Source: Rhizobiales bacterium 32-66-11
GTDB taxonomy: Bacteria > Pseudomonadota > Alphaproteobacteria > Rhizobiales > Xanthobacteraceae
Length of the DNA stretch: 32,450 nucleotides
Assembly (NCBI GenBank): GCA_002304505.1
Contig: NCEH01000089.1
Coordinates: 1-32,450 of the forward strand
Direction of reading: 5' to 3'
Shown: piece after piece, positions 24,923 through 31,716 of the stretch
Layout: each line of letters begins with the position of its first letter
Position numbering within the stretch: position 1 is the first letter of the stretch
The notes under the pieces: generated by a model
The model's input: the letters and a program-made list of their open reading frames with translations, nothing else
Told to the model about the DNA's origin: nothing
The model's database searches: none
Made by a program: the position numbers and the translations under genes

Positions 24923-25318
24923 ATGGCCAACACGCGTCCGCGTTCCGAAAAATTCGAAAACGGCCTCAAGACCCGCCGCGAGGTTCTGGGCGAAGAATAT
25001 GTCAACCGCTCGGTCGACAATGCCACCGACTTCAACTGGCCGATGCAGGTGCTGACCACCGAATATTGCTGGGACAATATCTGGAACCGTCCCGGCCTCG
25101 ACCGCCGGTCGCGCTCCATCTTGAACCTCGGCATGATCTGCGCCCTGAACCGTCCGCACGAACTGAAGCTGCACGTGCGCGGCGCCCTCAACAACGGGCT
25201 GACCAAGGAAGAGATCGTCGAAATCCTGCTCCAGGTGGGCGTCTATTGCGGCATTCCCGCCGCCATCGACGGCTTCCGCACCGCCAATGAGGTGCTCAAG
25301 GAGATGGGCCTTGACTGA
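24923..25318 (+). CDS. Carboxymuconolactone decarboxylase family protein
   Basis: A 131-residue protein of the CMD/AhpD-like all-helical fold (PF02627), probably a homo-oligomer. The core reads SRSILNLGMICALNRPHELK, LHVRGALNNGLTKEEIVEIL and VGVYCGIPAAIDGFRTANEV, which is the gamma-carboxymuconolactone decarboxylase pattern with the conserved His in KLHVRGAL. True PcaC acts in protocatechuate breakdown, but no other pca gene is here, so it probably acts on a related lactone or beta-keto acid. CAAGGAG precedes the ATG. Its end overlaps the next gene by eight bases. Confidence 0.9.
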   Translation: MANTRPRSEKFENGLKTRREVLGEEYVNRSVDNATDFNWPMQVLTTEYCWDNIWNRPGLDRRSRSILNLGMICALNRPHELKLHVRGALNNGLTKEEIVEILLQVGVYCGIPAAIDGFRTANEVLKEMGLD

Positions 25319-26216
25319 TCCCGCGACCACGCGACCGGCGGTCGCGGTCATCGGCCTCGGCATGATGGGGCTGCCCATGGCGGCGTGCCTCGTCAAGGCC
25401 GGGTTCGACACGCGCGGCGCCGATCTCTCGCCCGCCGCGCGCGACGCCCTCGCGGCCGCCGGCGGATCGGCCTTTGCCGATGCGCGCGAGGCGGCGCGGG
25501 GCGCGGACATGGTGATCACCATGCTGCCCGACGGCCGGATCGTGCGCGAGGTGCTGGTGGGCGCGAACGCCCTGGCGGACCATCTCGCACCCGGCACCCT
25601 CATCATCGACATGAGTTCCTCCGCGCCCCTCGGCACGGCGAAGCTCGGGGAAGAGCTGGCCGCCAAGGGCCTGCGCTTCATCGATGCGCCCGTCTCGGGC
25701 GGCGTGCGCCGGGCGGTGAACGGCACGCTCGCCATCATGGCGGGCGGACCGCTGGAGGATGTGGAGCGGGCCCGTCCGGTGCTCGCGGCCATGGGCCAGT
25801 CGATCTTCGCCACCGGCCCGCTGGGGTCCGGCCACGCCATGAAGGCGCTGAACAATTACGTCTCCGCCGCCGGCCTCGTCGCCGCCGCCGAAGCCGTGAT
25901 CGTCGCCAAGCGCTTCGGGCTCGACCCGAACGTGGTGGTGGACGTGCTCAATGCCTCCACCGGCAAGAACAACTCGACCGAAGTGAAGATGAAGTCCTTC
26001 ATCATCTCCGAGACCTTCGGCTCGGGCTTTTCGCTGGCTTTGATGGCGAAGGACCTGCGCACGGCCGCGGAGCTGGCGGACCAGCTGGATCTTCCCGTTC
26101 CGGTCATCCAGTCCACCGCCGACCTGTGGGACGAGGCGAAGGCGGCACTGGAGCGTGGCGCGGACCATACCGAGATCTATCGCTATCTCGCGCAGCTTGC
26201 CGCCGACAAGGGCTGA
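25311..26216 (+). CDS. 3-hydroxyisobutyrate dehydrogenase-like NAD(P) oxidoreductase
   Basis: A 301-residue beta-hydroxyacid dehydrogenase. It has the nucleotide motif GLGMMG at residues 15-20, the family loop IDAPVSGGVRRAVNGTLAIM near 124-143, and the catalytic Lys178 in GSGHAMKALNNY. The family oxidises 3-hydroxy acids to semialdehydes (3-hydroxyisobutyrate, tartronate semialdehyde, glyoxylate types); which one is unknown. The start is a TTG at 25311 inside the end of the previous gene. AAGGAG lies about seven bases upstream, and this start puts the Rossmann motif at the normal distance, while upstream alternatives do not. The overlap implies translational coupling with the decarboxylase-like protein. 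Confidence 0.9.
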   Translation: MTDPATTRPAVAVIGLGMMGLPMAACLVKAGFDTRGADLSPAARDALAAAGGSAFADAREAARGADMVITMLPDGRIVREVLVGANALADHLAPGTLIIDMSSSAPLGTAKLGEELAAKGLRFIDAPVSGGVRRAVNGTLAIMAGGPLEDVERARPVLAAMGQSIFATGPLGSGHAMKALNNYVSAAGLVAAAEAVIVAKRFGLDPNVVVDVLNASTGKNNSTEVKMKSFIISETFGSGFSLALMAKDLRTAAELADQLDLPVPVIQSTADLWDEAKAALERGADHTEIYRYLAQLAADKG

Positions 26217-26233
26217 CGCCCCTCATCCGCGAT

Positions 26234-26258
26234 GCCGGGCGCCTGCCGCGCGCCCGGC
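26234..26258 (+). terminator. Hairpin terminator of catabolic operon
   Basis: A perfect 9-bp GC stem GCCGGGCGC / GCGCCCGGC with a seven-base loop, 18 bases after the stop. No T-run follows, so rho-independent action is uncertain. It lies between convergent genes and may serve both strands. Confidence 0.45.
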
Positions 26259-26276
26259 GGGCTCAGCTATCCAGGC

Positions 26277-26531
26277 TCAGCCGTCCTGTCCTGCGAATTG
26301 CGGGGGCAGCTGGCCGGTCTTGAACAGGATCGTCGGCTCGTCGTCATAATCGCCCATCTCGGCATCGCCCGAGGAGGAGAAGGCCACCACGCCGGCGCGC
26401 GTCTCCGCCAGCCGCTCGGCCAGACGTTCGGCGGCGCCGGCGGACTTGCAGGAAATCGGGGCCTCGGCGATCAGGCGCTTGCCCTTGCCGGCCTTGAATC
26501 CCTGGACGATGTAAACCGTCTCGCGCGCCAT
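26277..26531 (-). CDS. Small hypothetical protein
   Basis: 84 residues, with no signal peptide or membrane helix. It reads MARETVYIVQGFKAGKGKRL, then IAEAPISCKSAGAAERLAER, and ends with an acidic stretch DAEMGDYDDEPTILFKTG. The first half looks like a small alpha/beta fold with a conserved-looking basic loop (KAGKGKR). I think I have seen similar short proteins in Hyphomicrobiales, but I know of no function. AAGGAG sits six bases before the ATG, which supports a real gene. It is convergent with the catabolic operon and diverges from the VOC gene. Confidence 0.75.
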   Translation of the reverse strand: MARETVYIVQGFKAGKGKRLIAEAPISCKSAGAAERLAERLAETRAGVVAFSSSGDAEMGDYDDEPTILFKTGQLPPQFAGQDG

Positions 26532-26751
26532 GGCTTCTCCTTGTGCGCCCGCGCCTGGGGCGATCTGTTCGCTGTGGCATGAGGTGGTCACACTCCCGGC
26601 CCCGCGTACAGCGCCTTGCGTGCGGCGCGCCCACGTTTTCCCACCACAGGGAACGCCGGAACGCTCCGCCGGCCCGCCGGATTTTTTTCGCCCCTGTTGT
26701 CGGCCGGCGTTTTCCCGCATCGTCCTTGGGCGACGATCGAGGGAGAACGCC

Positions 26752-27189
26752 ATGCCGAAAATGATTTTCGTGAACCTGCCGGTTTCCGACCTGCCGCGCG
26801 CGAACGCCTTCTACGAGGCGGTGGGGGCGCAGAAGAACCCGCAATTCTCCGACGACACCGCGACCTGCATGGTGTTCTCGGAAACCATTCACGTCATGCT
26901 GCTGACCCACGACAAATTCCGCATGTTCTGCACCAAGCCGATCGTCGATGCGAAGACCAGCTGCGAGGTGCTGATCTGCATCTCCGCCGACAGCCGGGAC
27001 GAGGTGGACACCATCGTCGACAAGGCACAGGCCGCCGGCGGCATCGCCGATCCCACCCCGACCCAGGATTACGGCTTCATGTACGGCCGCAGCTTCGAGG
27101 ACCCGGACGGCCATATCTGGGAAATCATGTGGATGGACATGGACGCCGCAACCGCCGCCATGGCGGCCGACCAGCTCGTCCAGGGCTGA
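26752..27189 (+). CDS. VOC (glyoxalase/bleomycin resistance) family protein
   Basis: A 145-residue cytoplasmic protein of the vicinal oxygen chelate fold with two beta-alpha-beta3 halves. The first opens KMIFVNLPVSDLPRANAFYE and the second ends YGRSFEDPDGHIWEIMWMDM, with the metal-binding Glu of the family in the last strand. It matches the common bacterial glyoxalase-like protein with HVMLLTHDKF in the middle. True glyoxalase activity is not implied; the substrate is unknown. GAGGGAG precedes the ATG. It stands alone between two minus-strand genes. Confidence 0.88.
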   Translation: MPKMIFVNLPVSDLPRANAFYEAVGAQKNPQFSDDTATCMVFSETIHVMLLTHDKFRMFCTKPIVDAKTSCEVLICISADSRDEVDTIVDKAQAAGGIADPTPTQDYGFMYGRSFEDPDGHIWEIMWMDMDAATAAMAADQLVQG

Positions 27190-27257
27190 ACCGCCCCGCG
27201 GCCGGACCTGCGCCCTTCGCGAACGGGCAAATCACTGCGGATTCCCGGGGAGATCGC

Positions 27258-28037
27258 TCAGGCGCCCTTGCGGCGCCGGGCGGCGGGGCGCGGCGGCTCA
27301 TCGGCCGGCGCGCTCAGCGACCAGAGGGTTTCAAACAGCACCGTCTGGAGCCGCGCGAAATCCTCGCTCTCGATCACCAGGCCGTAATTCTCGCGCTTGG
27401 ACGAGATGATGGCGACCTTGTCGTCATAGACATATTGCGTCACCGACAAGGTGATGTTCTCCGGCGCGTAGCGCAGTTCGCGCAGCTCCTGCGGCGTGGA
27501 GGGCCAGATGCGCTCGGTGTCCTTGTGGCGCGAGCGCAGGACCTGGAGCTTGATGCCCTTCTTCAGCCGCTCGGCGATGTAGCTGTCCATCTCCTCCAGG
27601 CCGGGCGTCTCGATCAGTTCGTCCATGGAGAGGATGCCACGCAGCACCTTGCTCTGGCAGGAGAGGGTCTCCCACAGCACGGTGCGCACGCCCTCTTCGC
27701 CTTCGTAGAAGCGGATCTGCGGCTTGCCCTTGGCGCGATTGTAGAGCGAGCGGATCTGCGGCATCAGATCGCCCAGCACCTGCCGGCGCAGCTCGAGGCG
27801 CTGCAACATGCCGACCGGATCCTCCGCGACGATGAAGCGGCGGCCCTGCCGCTCCTCCACGCGGATCAGCTCTTCCTGTTCCAGGCGGGCGAGCACGTCA
27901 TAGGCGGTGGTGCGGGCCAGACCGGCGCGGGCCGCCACCTCCTGGACCGGCGCCTCGCCCAGTTCCACCGCCGCCATATAAAGCTTGAACAGCTTGCCGG
28001 TGATGCCGATCTTGGCGAGCTTTTCCTCGATATCCAT
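27258..28037 (-). CDS. TrmB-type winged-helix transcriptional regulator
   Basis: A 259-residue regulator. The N-terminal TrmB-type winged helix spans residues 10-75 (GITGKLFKLYMAAVELGEAP, ARAGLARTTAYDVLARLEQE). A dimerisation helix follows (RLELRRQVLGDLMPQIRSLY), then a phospholipase-D-like effector domain (KPQIRFYEGEEGVRTVLWET and ITLSVTQYVYDDKVAIISSK, then NYGLVIES). This layout is familiar from TrmB-like regulators in bacteria. Its place behind the nitrilase and importer genes on the same strand suggests it senses the imported compound. The C-terminus is basic (PAARRRKGA). The nitrilase frame runs into its first 170 bases in another frame. Confidence 0.85.
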   Translation of the reverse strand: MDIEEKLAKIGITGKLFKLYMAAVELGEAPVQEVAARAGLARTTAYDVLARLEQEELIRVEERQGRRFIVAEDPVGMLQRLELRRQVLGDLMPQIRSLYNRAKGKPQIRFYEGEEGVRTVLWETLSCQSKVLRGILSMDELIETPGLEEMDSYIAERLKKGIKLQVLRSRHKDTERIWPSTPQELRELRYAPENITLSVTQYVYDDKVAIISSKRENYGLVIESEDFARLQTVLFETLWSLSAPADEPPRPAARRRKGA

Positions 28038-29158
28038 GGTGCCCTATGCGATTGCGGTGCGTGCCGGCACCCTACCGCAATCCGCCGCGGCCGGCGCGGC
28101 GGCGCCGGCAAAATATGGCGGATTGCGCGATGGAAACGAACCCGCCCGCTCAGAGCCTGTTTGGGAAATCGGCGGCTGAGGGCCGTCGCGGGATTTTTGG
28201 CGATCCGGCAGGAGAAAACGCCGGCGCGATGCCGGGCATCGGGCCAAGTTTTCGACGAACCGGGCGCCGGAAAGACCCGGCGGACCGACCCGGGCCGGGC
28301 ATAATTGCCGGCGACGTCGAAATCGAACTTGGCGCGGCCAAGTTCGTCCGTGTCCAGGTCCGCCGTCAGCAGGCATTCCTCGTCGAACACCGGGCCGGCC
28401 AGCACATTGCCCAGCGGGCCGATGATCGCGGCCCCGCCGTGCATTACATAGGTCTCCGGATCAGCGTCGATGGCGCAGCGATAATCCGCCGGGAAATCGC
28501 CGCGCTTCACCACCTGGCAGGTGGACAGCACGAAGCAGCGGCCCTCCAGCGCGATATGGCGGACGGTGGGAAGCCAGGTCTCGCGGTCGTCGGCGGTGGG
28601 CGCGCAATAGAGCGAAACGCCCTTGGCATACATGGTCATGCGCAGCATGGGCATGTAGTTTTCCCAGCAGATGACGGCGCCGATCTTGCCGATGGGCGTG
28701 TCGAATACCGGCAAGGTGGACCCATCGCCGAAGCCCCAGGCGAGCCGCTCGCCGGCGGTGGGCATCAGCTTGCGATGCTTGCCCATCAGCGTGCCGTCCG
28801 GGCCGAAATAGAGCACGGTGCAATACATGGTGCCGAGCTCGCGCTCCATCACCCCGATCACCACGAAGCAATTGGCCGCCGCCGCCGCCTTGCCGAGCCG
28901 CTCGCTCTCCGGTCCCGGCACGGTGATGGAGGCGTCGAGATAGCGGCGGAACTCATCGCGCCCGCGCACCGTGCGCACGCCAATGGAAACGTCGAAGTCC
29001 GAGCCCTTGGGATAGACCGAGATGAAGGCTTCCGGGAACACCACGATCTGGCATTCCGCCTCGCCCGCCTTGGCGATCCAGTCCTCGGCCTTGGCGATTG
29101 AGGCTTCGATGTCGAAGGGCACCGCGCCCACCTGGGCGACGCCGGCTTTTACAATCAT
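27866..29158 (-). CDS. Nitrilase with disrupted 3' end
   Basis: A carbon-nitrogen hydrolase of the nitrilase branch, turning a nitrile into a carboxylic acid and ammonia. The catalytic triad is present: Glu43 (FPEAFISVYPKG), Lys130 (KHRKLMPT) and Cys164 (AVICWENYMPM, the nitrilase-type CWENYMP). Good similarity ends at about residue 289 (FDFDVAGNYARP, base 28292). Relatives then have RPDVF-like sequence and 20-30 more residues. Here the frame runs on for 140 unrelated Arg/Pro-rich residues into the next gene, ending at 27866. The real C-terminus is lost, apparently by insertion or deletion near 28290. The 30-base gap after livF suggests cotranscription with the importer. It may still fold, but oligomer contacts of nitrilases use the C-terminal region. 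Confidence 0.8.
   Translation of the reverse strand: MIVKAGVAQVGAVPFDIEASIAKAEDWIAKAGEAECQIVVFPEAFISVYPKGSDFDVSIGVRTVRGRDEFRRYLDASITVPGPESERLGKAAAAANCFVVIGVMERELGTMYCTVLYFGPDGTLMGKHRKLMPTAGERLAWGFGDGSTLPVFDTPIGKIGAVICWENYMPMLRMTMYAKGVSLYCAPTADDRETWLPTVRHIALEGRCFVLSTCQVVKRGDFPADYRCAIDADPETYVMHGGAAIIGPLGNVLAGPVFDEECLLTADLDTDELGRAKFDFDVAGNYARPGSVRRVFPAPGSSKTWPDARHRAGVFSCRIAKNPATALSRRFPKQALSGRVRFHRAIRHILPAPPRRPRRIAVGCRHAPQSHRAPWISRKSSPRSASPASCSSFIWRRWNWARRRSRRWRPAPVWPAPPPMTCSPAWNRKS
28153..28291. mobile_element. Possible mobile-element remnant disrupting nitrilase
   Basis: A non-coding GC-rich stretch starting GAGCCTGTTTGGGAAATC, which resembles the ends of some insertion sequences. It contains palindromes such as GATGCCGGGCATC and GGCGATCCGG...CGCC. 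It sits exactly where nitrilase homology stops. I see no matching inverted end and no transposase, so this is only a candidate fragment or miniature element. Confidence 0.25.
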
Positions 29159-29188
29159 GACACGCTCCGTTTGAAAGATTGGGCGGCT

Positions 29189-29893
29189 CTAGACGCCGAG
29201 ATAGGCGCGGCGCACGCCGGGGTCCGCCTGGAGATCCTGCGCGCTGCCGCTCAGCACCACATGGCCGGCTTCCAGCACATAGCCGCGATGGGCGACCGAC
29301 AAGGCGAGCACCGCGTTCTGCTCCACCAGCAGCACCGAGACGCCCTGCTTGTTGATGGCGGCGATGGCAGCGTGGAGTTCCTCCACCACGATGGGGGCAA
29401 GGCCGTGGCTCGGCTCGTCCAGCAGCATCAGCTTGGGATTGCCCATCAGCGCGCGGCCGATGGAAACCATCTGCTGCTCGCCGCCGGACATGGAGCCGGC
29501 CATCTGCGTGCGCCGCTCCGCGAGGCGCGGGAACAAGGCGAACACCCGGTCCATGCGCGCGGCAAGGTCGCGGCTGCGCCGGTCGCCATAGGCGCCCATC
29601 ATGAGATTGTCGGAGGTGGACATGCGCGGGAACACATGCCGCCCTTCCGGCACATGGCCGATGCCGAGAGAAGGAATGGTGTGAGCCAGCCGCCCGAGCA
29701 AGCTCTCGCCTTCGAACACGATGCTGCCGCGCGCCTTGGCGACCAGGCCGGAGATGCTGCGCAAGAGCGTGGTCTTGCCGGCGGTGTTGGCGCCGAGCAC
29801 CGCCACCGTCTCGCCGCGCGCGACATTCAGCGCGACGTTCTCCAATACGTTCGGTCCGCCATAGGAGGCGCTGAGGCCCCGGATCTCAAGCAT
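29189..29893 (-). CDS. HAAT ABC transporter ATP-binding protein, LivF-type (second importer)
   Basis: A 234-residue cytoplasmic ATPase. Walker A reads GANTAGKTTLLRSISGL, with Thr where nearly all relatives have Gly; the minimal GxxxxGK[ST] pattern is still met. The signature MSGGEQQMVSIGRALM, Walker B LMLLDEPSHGLAP and the LVEQN switch are standard. It ends AYLGV, the normal LivF terminus. The start overlaps the livG stop by eight bases. The nitrilase gene follows after 30 bases. Confidence 0.9.
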   Translation of the reverse strand: MLEIRGLSASYGGPNVLENVALNVARGETVAVLGANTAGKTTLLRSISGLVAKARGSIVFEGESLLGRLAHTIPSLGIGHVPEGRHVFPRMSTSDNLMMGAYGDRRSRDLAARMDRVFALFPRLAERRTQMAGSMSGGEQQMVSIGRALMGNPKLMLLDEPSHGLAPIVVEELHAAIAAINKQGVSVLLVEQNAVLALSVAHRGYVLEAGHVVLSGSAQDLQADPGVRRAYLGV

Positions 29894-30674
29894 GGGCGCC
29901 TCCTGCCGCGTTCGTGCCGCCCGTTGCGGCGTCAGTTGTGGCGCCGTGCGCCGCGCCCTGGCCGAGATAGGCCTCGATCACCACCGGATCGTTCGCGACC
30001 TCGGCCGGCGTGCCTTGCGCGATCAGCCGGCCGAAATTCACCACCAGCAGGCGGTCGCACAAAGCCATGATGGCCCGCATGTGATGTTCCACAACCAGGA
30101 AGGTCAGCCCCTCGTCGCGCAGCGAGCGGATCACCGCCATCACCTCGTCCATCTCGCTCGGGGTGAGCGCTGCCATCACCTCGTCCAGCAGCAGGACCTT
30201 GGGCTCGGTGGCGAGGGCGCGGGCCATCTCCACCAGCGCCTTCTGGGGGAAGGTGAGATCGGCCACATCGGTCTGCGCGATCGCCCCGAGGCCGAGCCGG
30301 TGGAGCACCGCGCCGGCCTTCATCCGGGCGCTCGCCAGATCATGGCGCAGCAATGCGGCGGTCAGCACATTCTCCAACACGCTCATGTCGGGAAACAGGG
30401 CCGCATTCTGGAAGGTCTTGGTCATGCCCTTGCCGGCGACCCGGTGCGGCTTCAGGCCGGAGACTCTCTCGCCGCCCAGCAGCACCTGGCCCGAGGTGAG
30501 GCGCTGAAGCCCCACCAGCGAATTGAACAAAGTGGTCTTGCCGGCGCCGTTGGGGCCGATCAGCCCGACGATTTCGCCCGCCGTGAGGGTGAAGGAAATG
30601 CCGTCCACCGCCTTCAGCCCGCCGAACGTCACGGCGATGGCCTGCGCTTCCAGTACGGGAGTCTGCGCGTTCAT
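29886..30674 (-). CDS. HAAT ABC transporter ATP-binding protein, LivG-type (second importer)
   Basis: A 262-residue ATPase. Walker A is GPNGAGKTTLFNSLVGL, the Q-loop region is TKTFQNAALFPDMSVLENVL, Walker B is VLLLDEVMAALTPSEMDEV and the His switch is VVEHHMRAIM. The ABC signature reads LTFPQKALVEMARALA instead of LSYGQ, a variant I associate with one HAAT subfamily. The C-terminus after AYLGQG adds an Ala/Gly/Thr-rich tail of about 25 residues. It starts one base after the livM stop. Confidence 0.9.
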   Translation of the reverse strand: MNAQTPVLEAQAIAVTFGGLKAVDGISFTLTAGEIVGLIGPNGAGKTTLFNSLVGLQRLTSGQVLLGGERVSGLKPHRVAGKGMTKTFQNAALFPDMSVLENVLTAALLRHDLASARMKAGAVLHRLGLGAIAQTDVADLTFPQKALVEMARALATEPKVLLLDEVMAALTPSEMDEVMAVIRSLRDEGLTFLVVEHHMRAIMALCDRLLVVNFGRLIAQGTPAEVANDPVVIEAYLGQGAAHGATTDAATGGTNAAGGAHA

Positions 30675-30675
30675 C

Positions 30676-31713
30676 TCACTGGCCTCCCTTGGCGAGCGCC
30701 GGTTCGGCCTGCGGAGCGACCGGAGGCGGGGCCGGTGGACGGGGTGCCCTGCGGCTCCAGCGCTTGGGCCAATAGGCCATGATCCCGCGCGGCTGGATGA
30801 GGATGGCGGCGATCAGGATGACGCCGAACACGAGCTGGGACAGGCCCGCCGCCTTGGAAGAGAGGAACGCGTTCGCCGTCTCCTCCAGCGGGATCAGGAA
30901 CAGCGCGCCGATGATCGGCCCGCCGAGCGTGCCGAGCCCGCCGACGATGGCGATCATCGCCATGCGCACCGAGACCCCCGCCAGCGAGAAGATGGAATCC
31001 GGATCGAAGAAGAAGGTGAACTGGGCGAACACAGAGCCGCACACGGCGGTGAGCGCTGCCGAGATCACGCTGGCGGTGAGCTTGACGCGGAACGTATCCA
31101 CGCCCGCCACTTCCGCCGCCGCCTCGTTCTCGCGCACCGCCCGCAGCCGATAGCCGATGGCGCCGCGCGCCAGCAGGCCGAACACCAGGCACACCAGGGC
31201 CAGCAGGCCGAGGATAATCCAGTAGTAGGAGGAGACCGCCCGGAACGCGAAGTTCAGCGGCTGGCTGCCCACGAACGGGATCGAGAGCCCCACCGGCCCG
31301 CCCGTGAGGGAAGCCCAGGAATTGGCGATCACCCGCATCACCTCGGCGAAGGCGAGGGTGGCGAGGGCGAAATAATGCCCCTTCAGGCGGAAGGTGGGCA
31401 GCGACAGCAGCGCCGCCGCCACGCCCGCCAGCGCCGCGCCCGCCACCAGCCCGAGCCAGGGCGAGATGCCGAGCCGCAGATAAAGCAGGCTCGACGTATA
31501 GGCGCCAATCCCGAAAAACGCGGCATGGCCGAGCGAGACCTGGTTCGCGAGCCCGCCGACGATGTTCCAGGATTGCGACATGGCGGCGAACAGCAGCGCC
31601 ATGGCGGCGATGCGCAGCACATGGCCGCGTGGGTCCACATAGAACGGCAGCAGGGCCGCCGCGGCGAAGAACAGGAGGAGGAGCACCAGCCCCGGCGTGA
31701 GTTTCGCGCGCAT
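30676..31713 (-). CDS. HAAT ABC transporter permease, LivM-type (second importer)
   Basis: A 345-residue inner-membrane channel subunit. Family blocks are GGLANQVSLGHAAFFGIGAY, FRLKGHYFALATLAFAEVMR, TGGPVGLSIPF, RAVRENEAAAEVAGVDTFRV and the coupling region MAMIAIVGGLGTLGGPIIGA. About nine helices, ending PRGIMAYWPKRWSRR and a Pro/Ala-rich cytoplasmic tail. It starts three bases after the livH stop. Length and motifs are complete. Confidence 0.92.
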   Translation of the reverse strand: MRAKLTPGLVLLLLFFAAAALLPFYVDPRGHVLRIAAMALLFAAMSQSWNIVGGLANQVSLGHAAFFGIGAYTSSLLYLRLGISPWLGLVAGAALAGVAAALLSLPTFRLKGHYFALATLAFAEVMRVIANSWASLTGGPVGLSIPFVGSQPLNFAFRAVSSYYWIILGLLALVCLVFGLLARGAIGYRLRAVRENEAAAEVAGVDTFRVKLTASVISAALTAVCGSVFAQFTFFFDPDSIFSLAGVSVRMAMIAIVGGLGTLGGPIIGALFLIPLEETANAFLSSKAAGLSQLVFGVILIAAILIQPRGIMAYWPKRWSRRAPRPPAPPPVAPQAEPALAKGGQ

Positions 31714-31716
31714 GGC

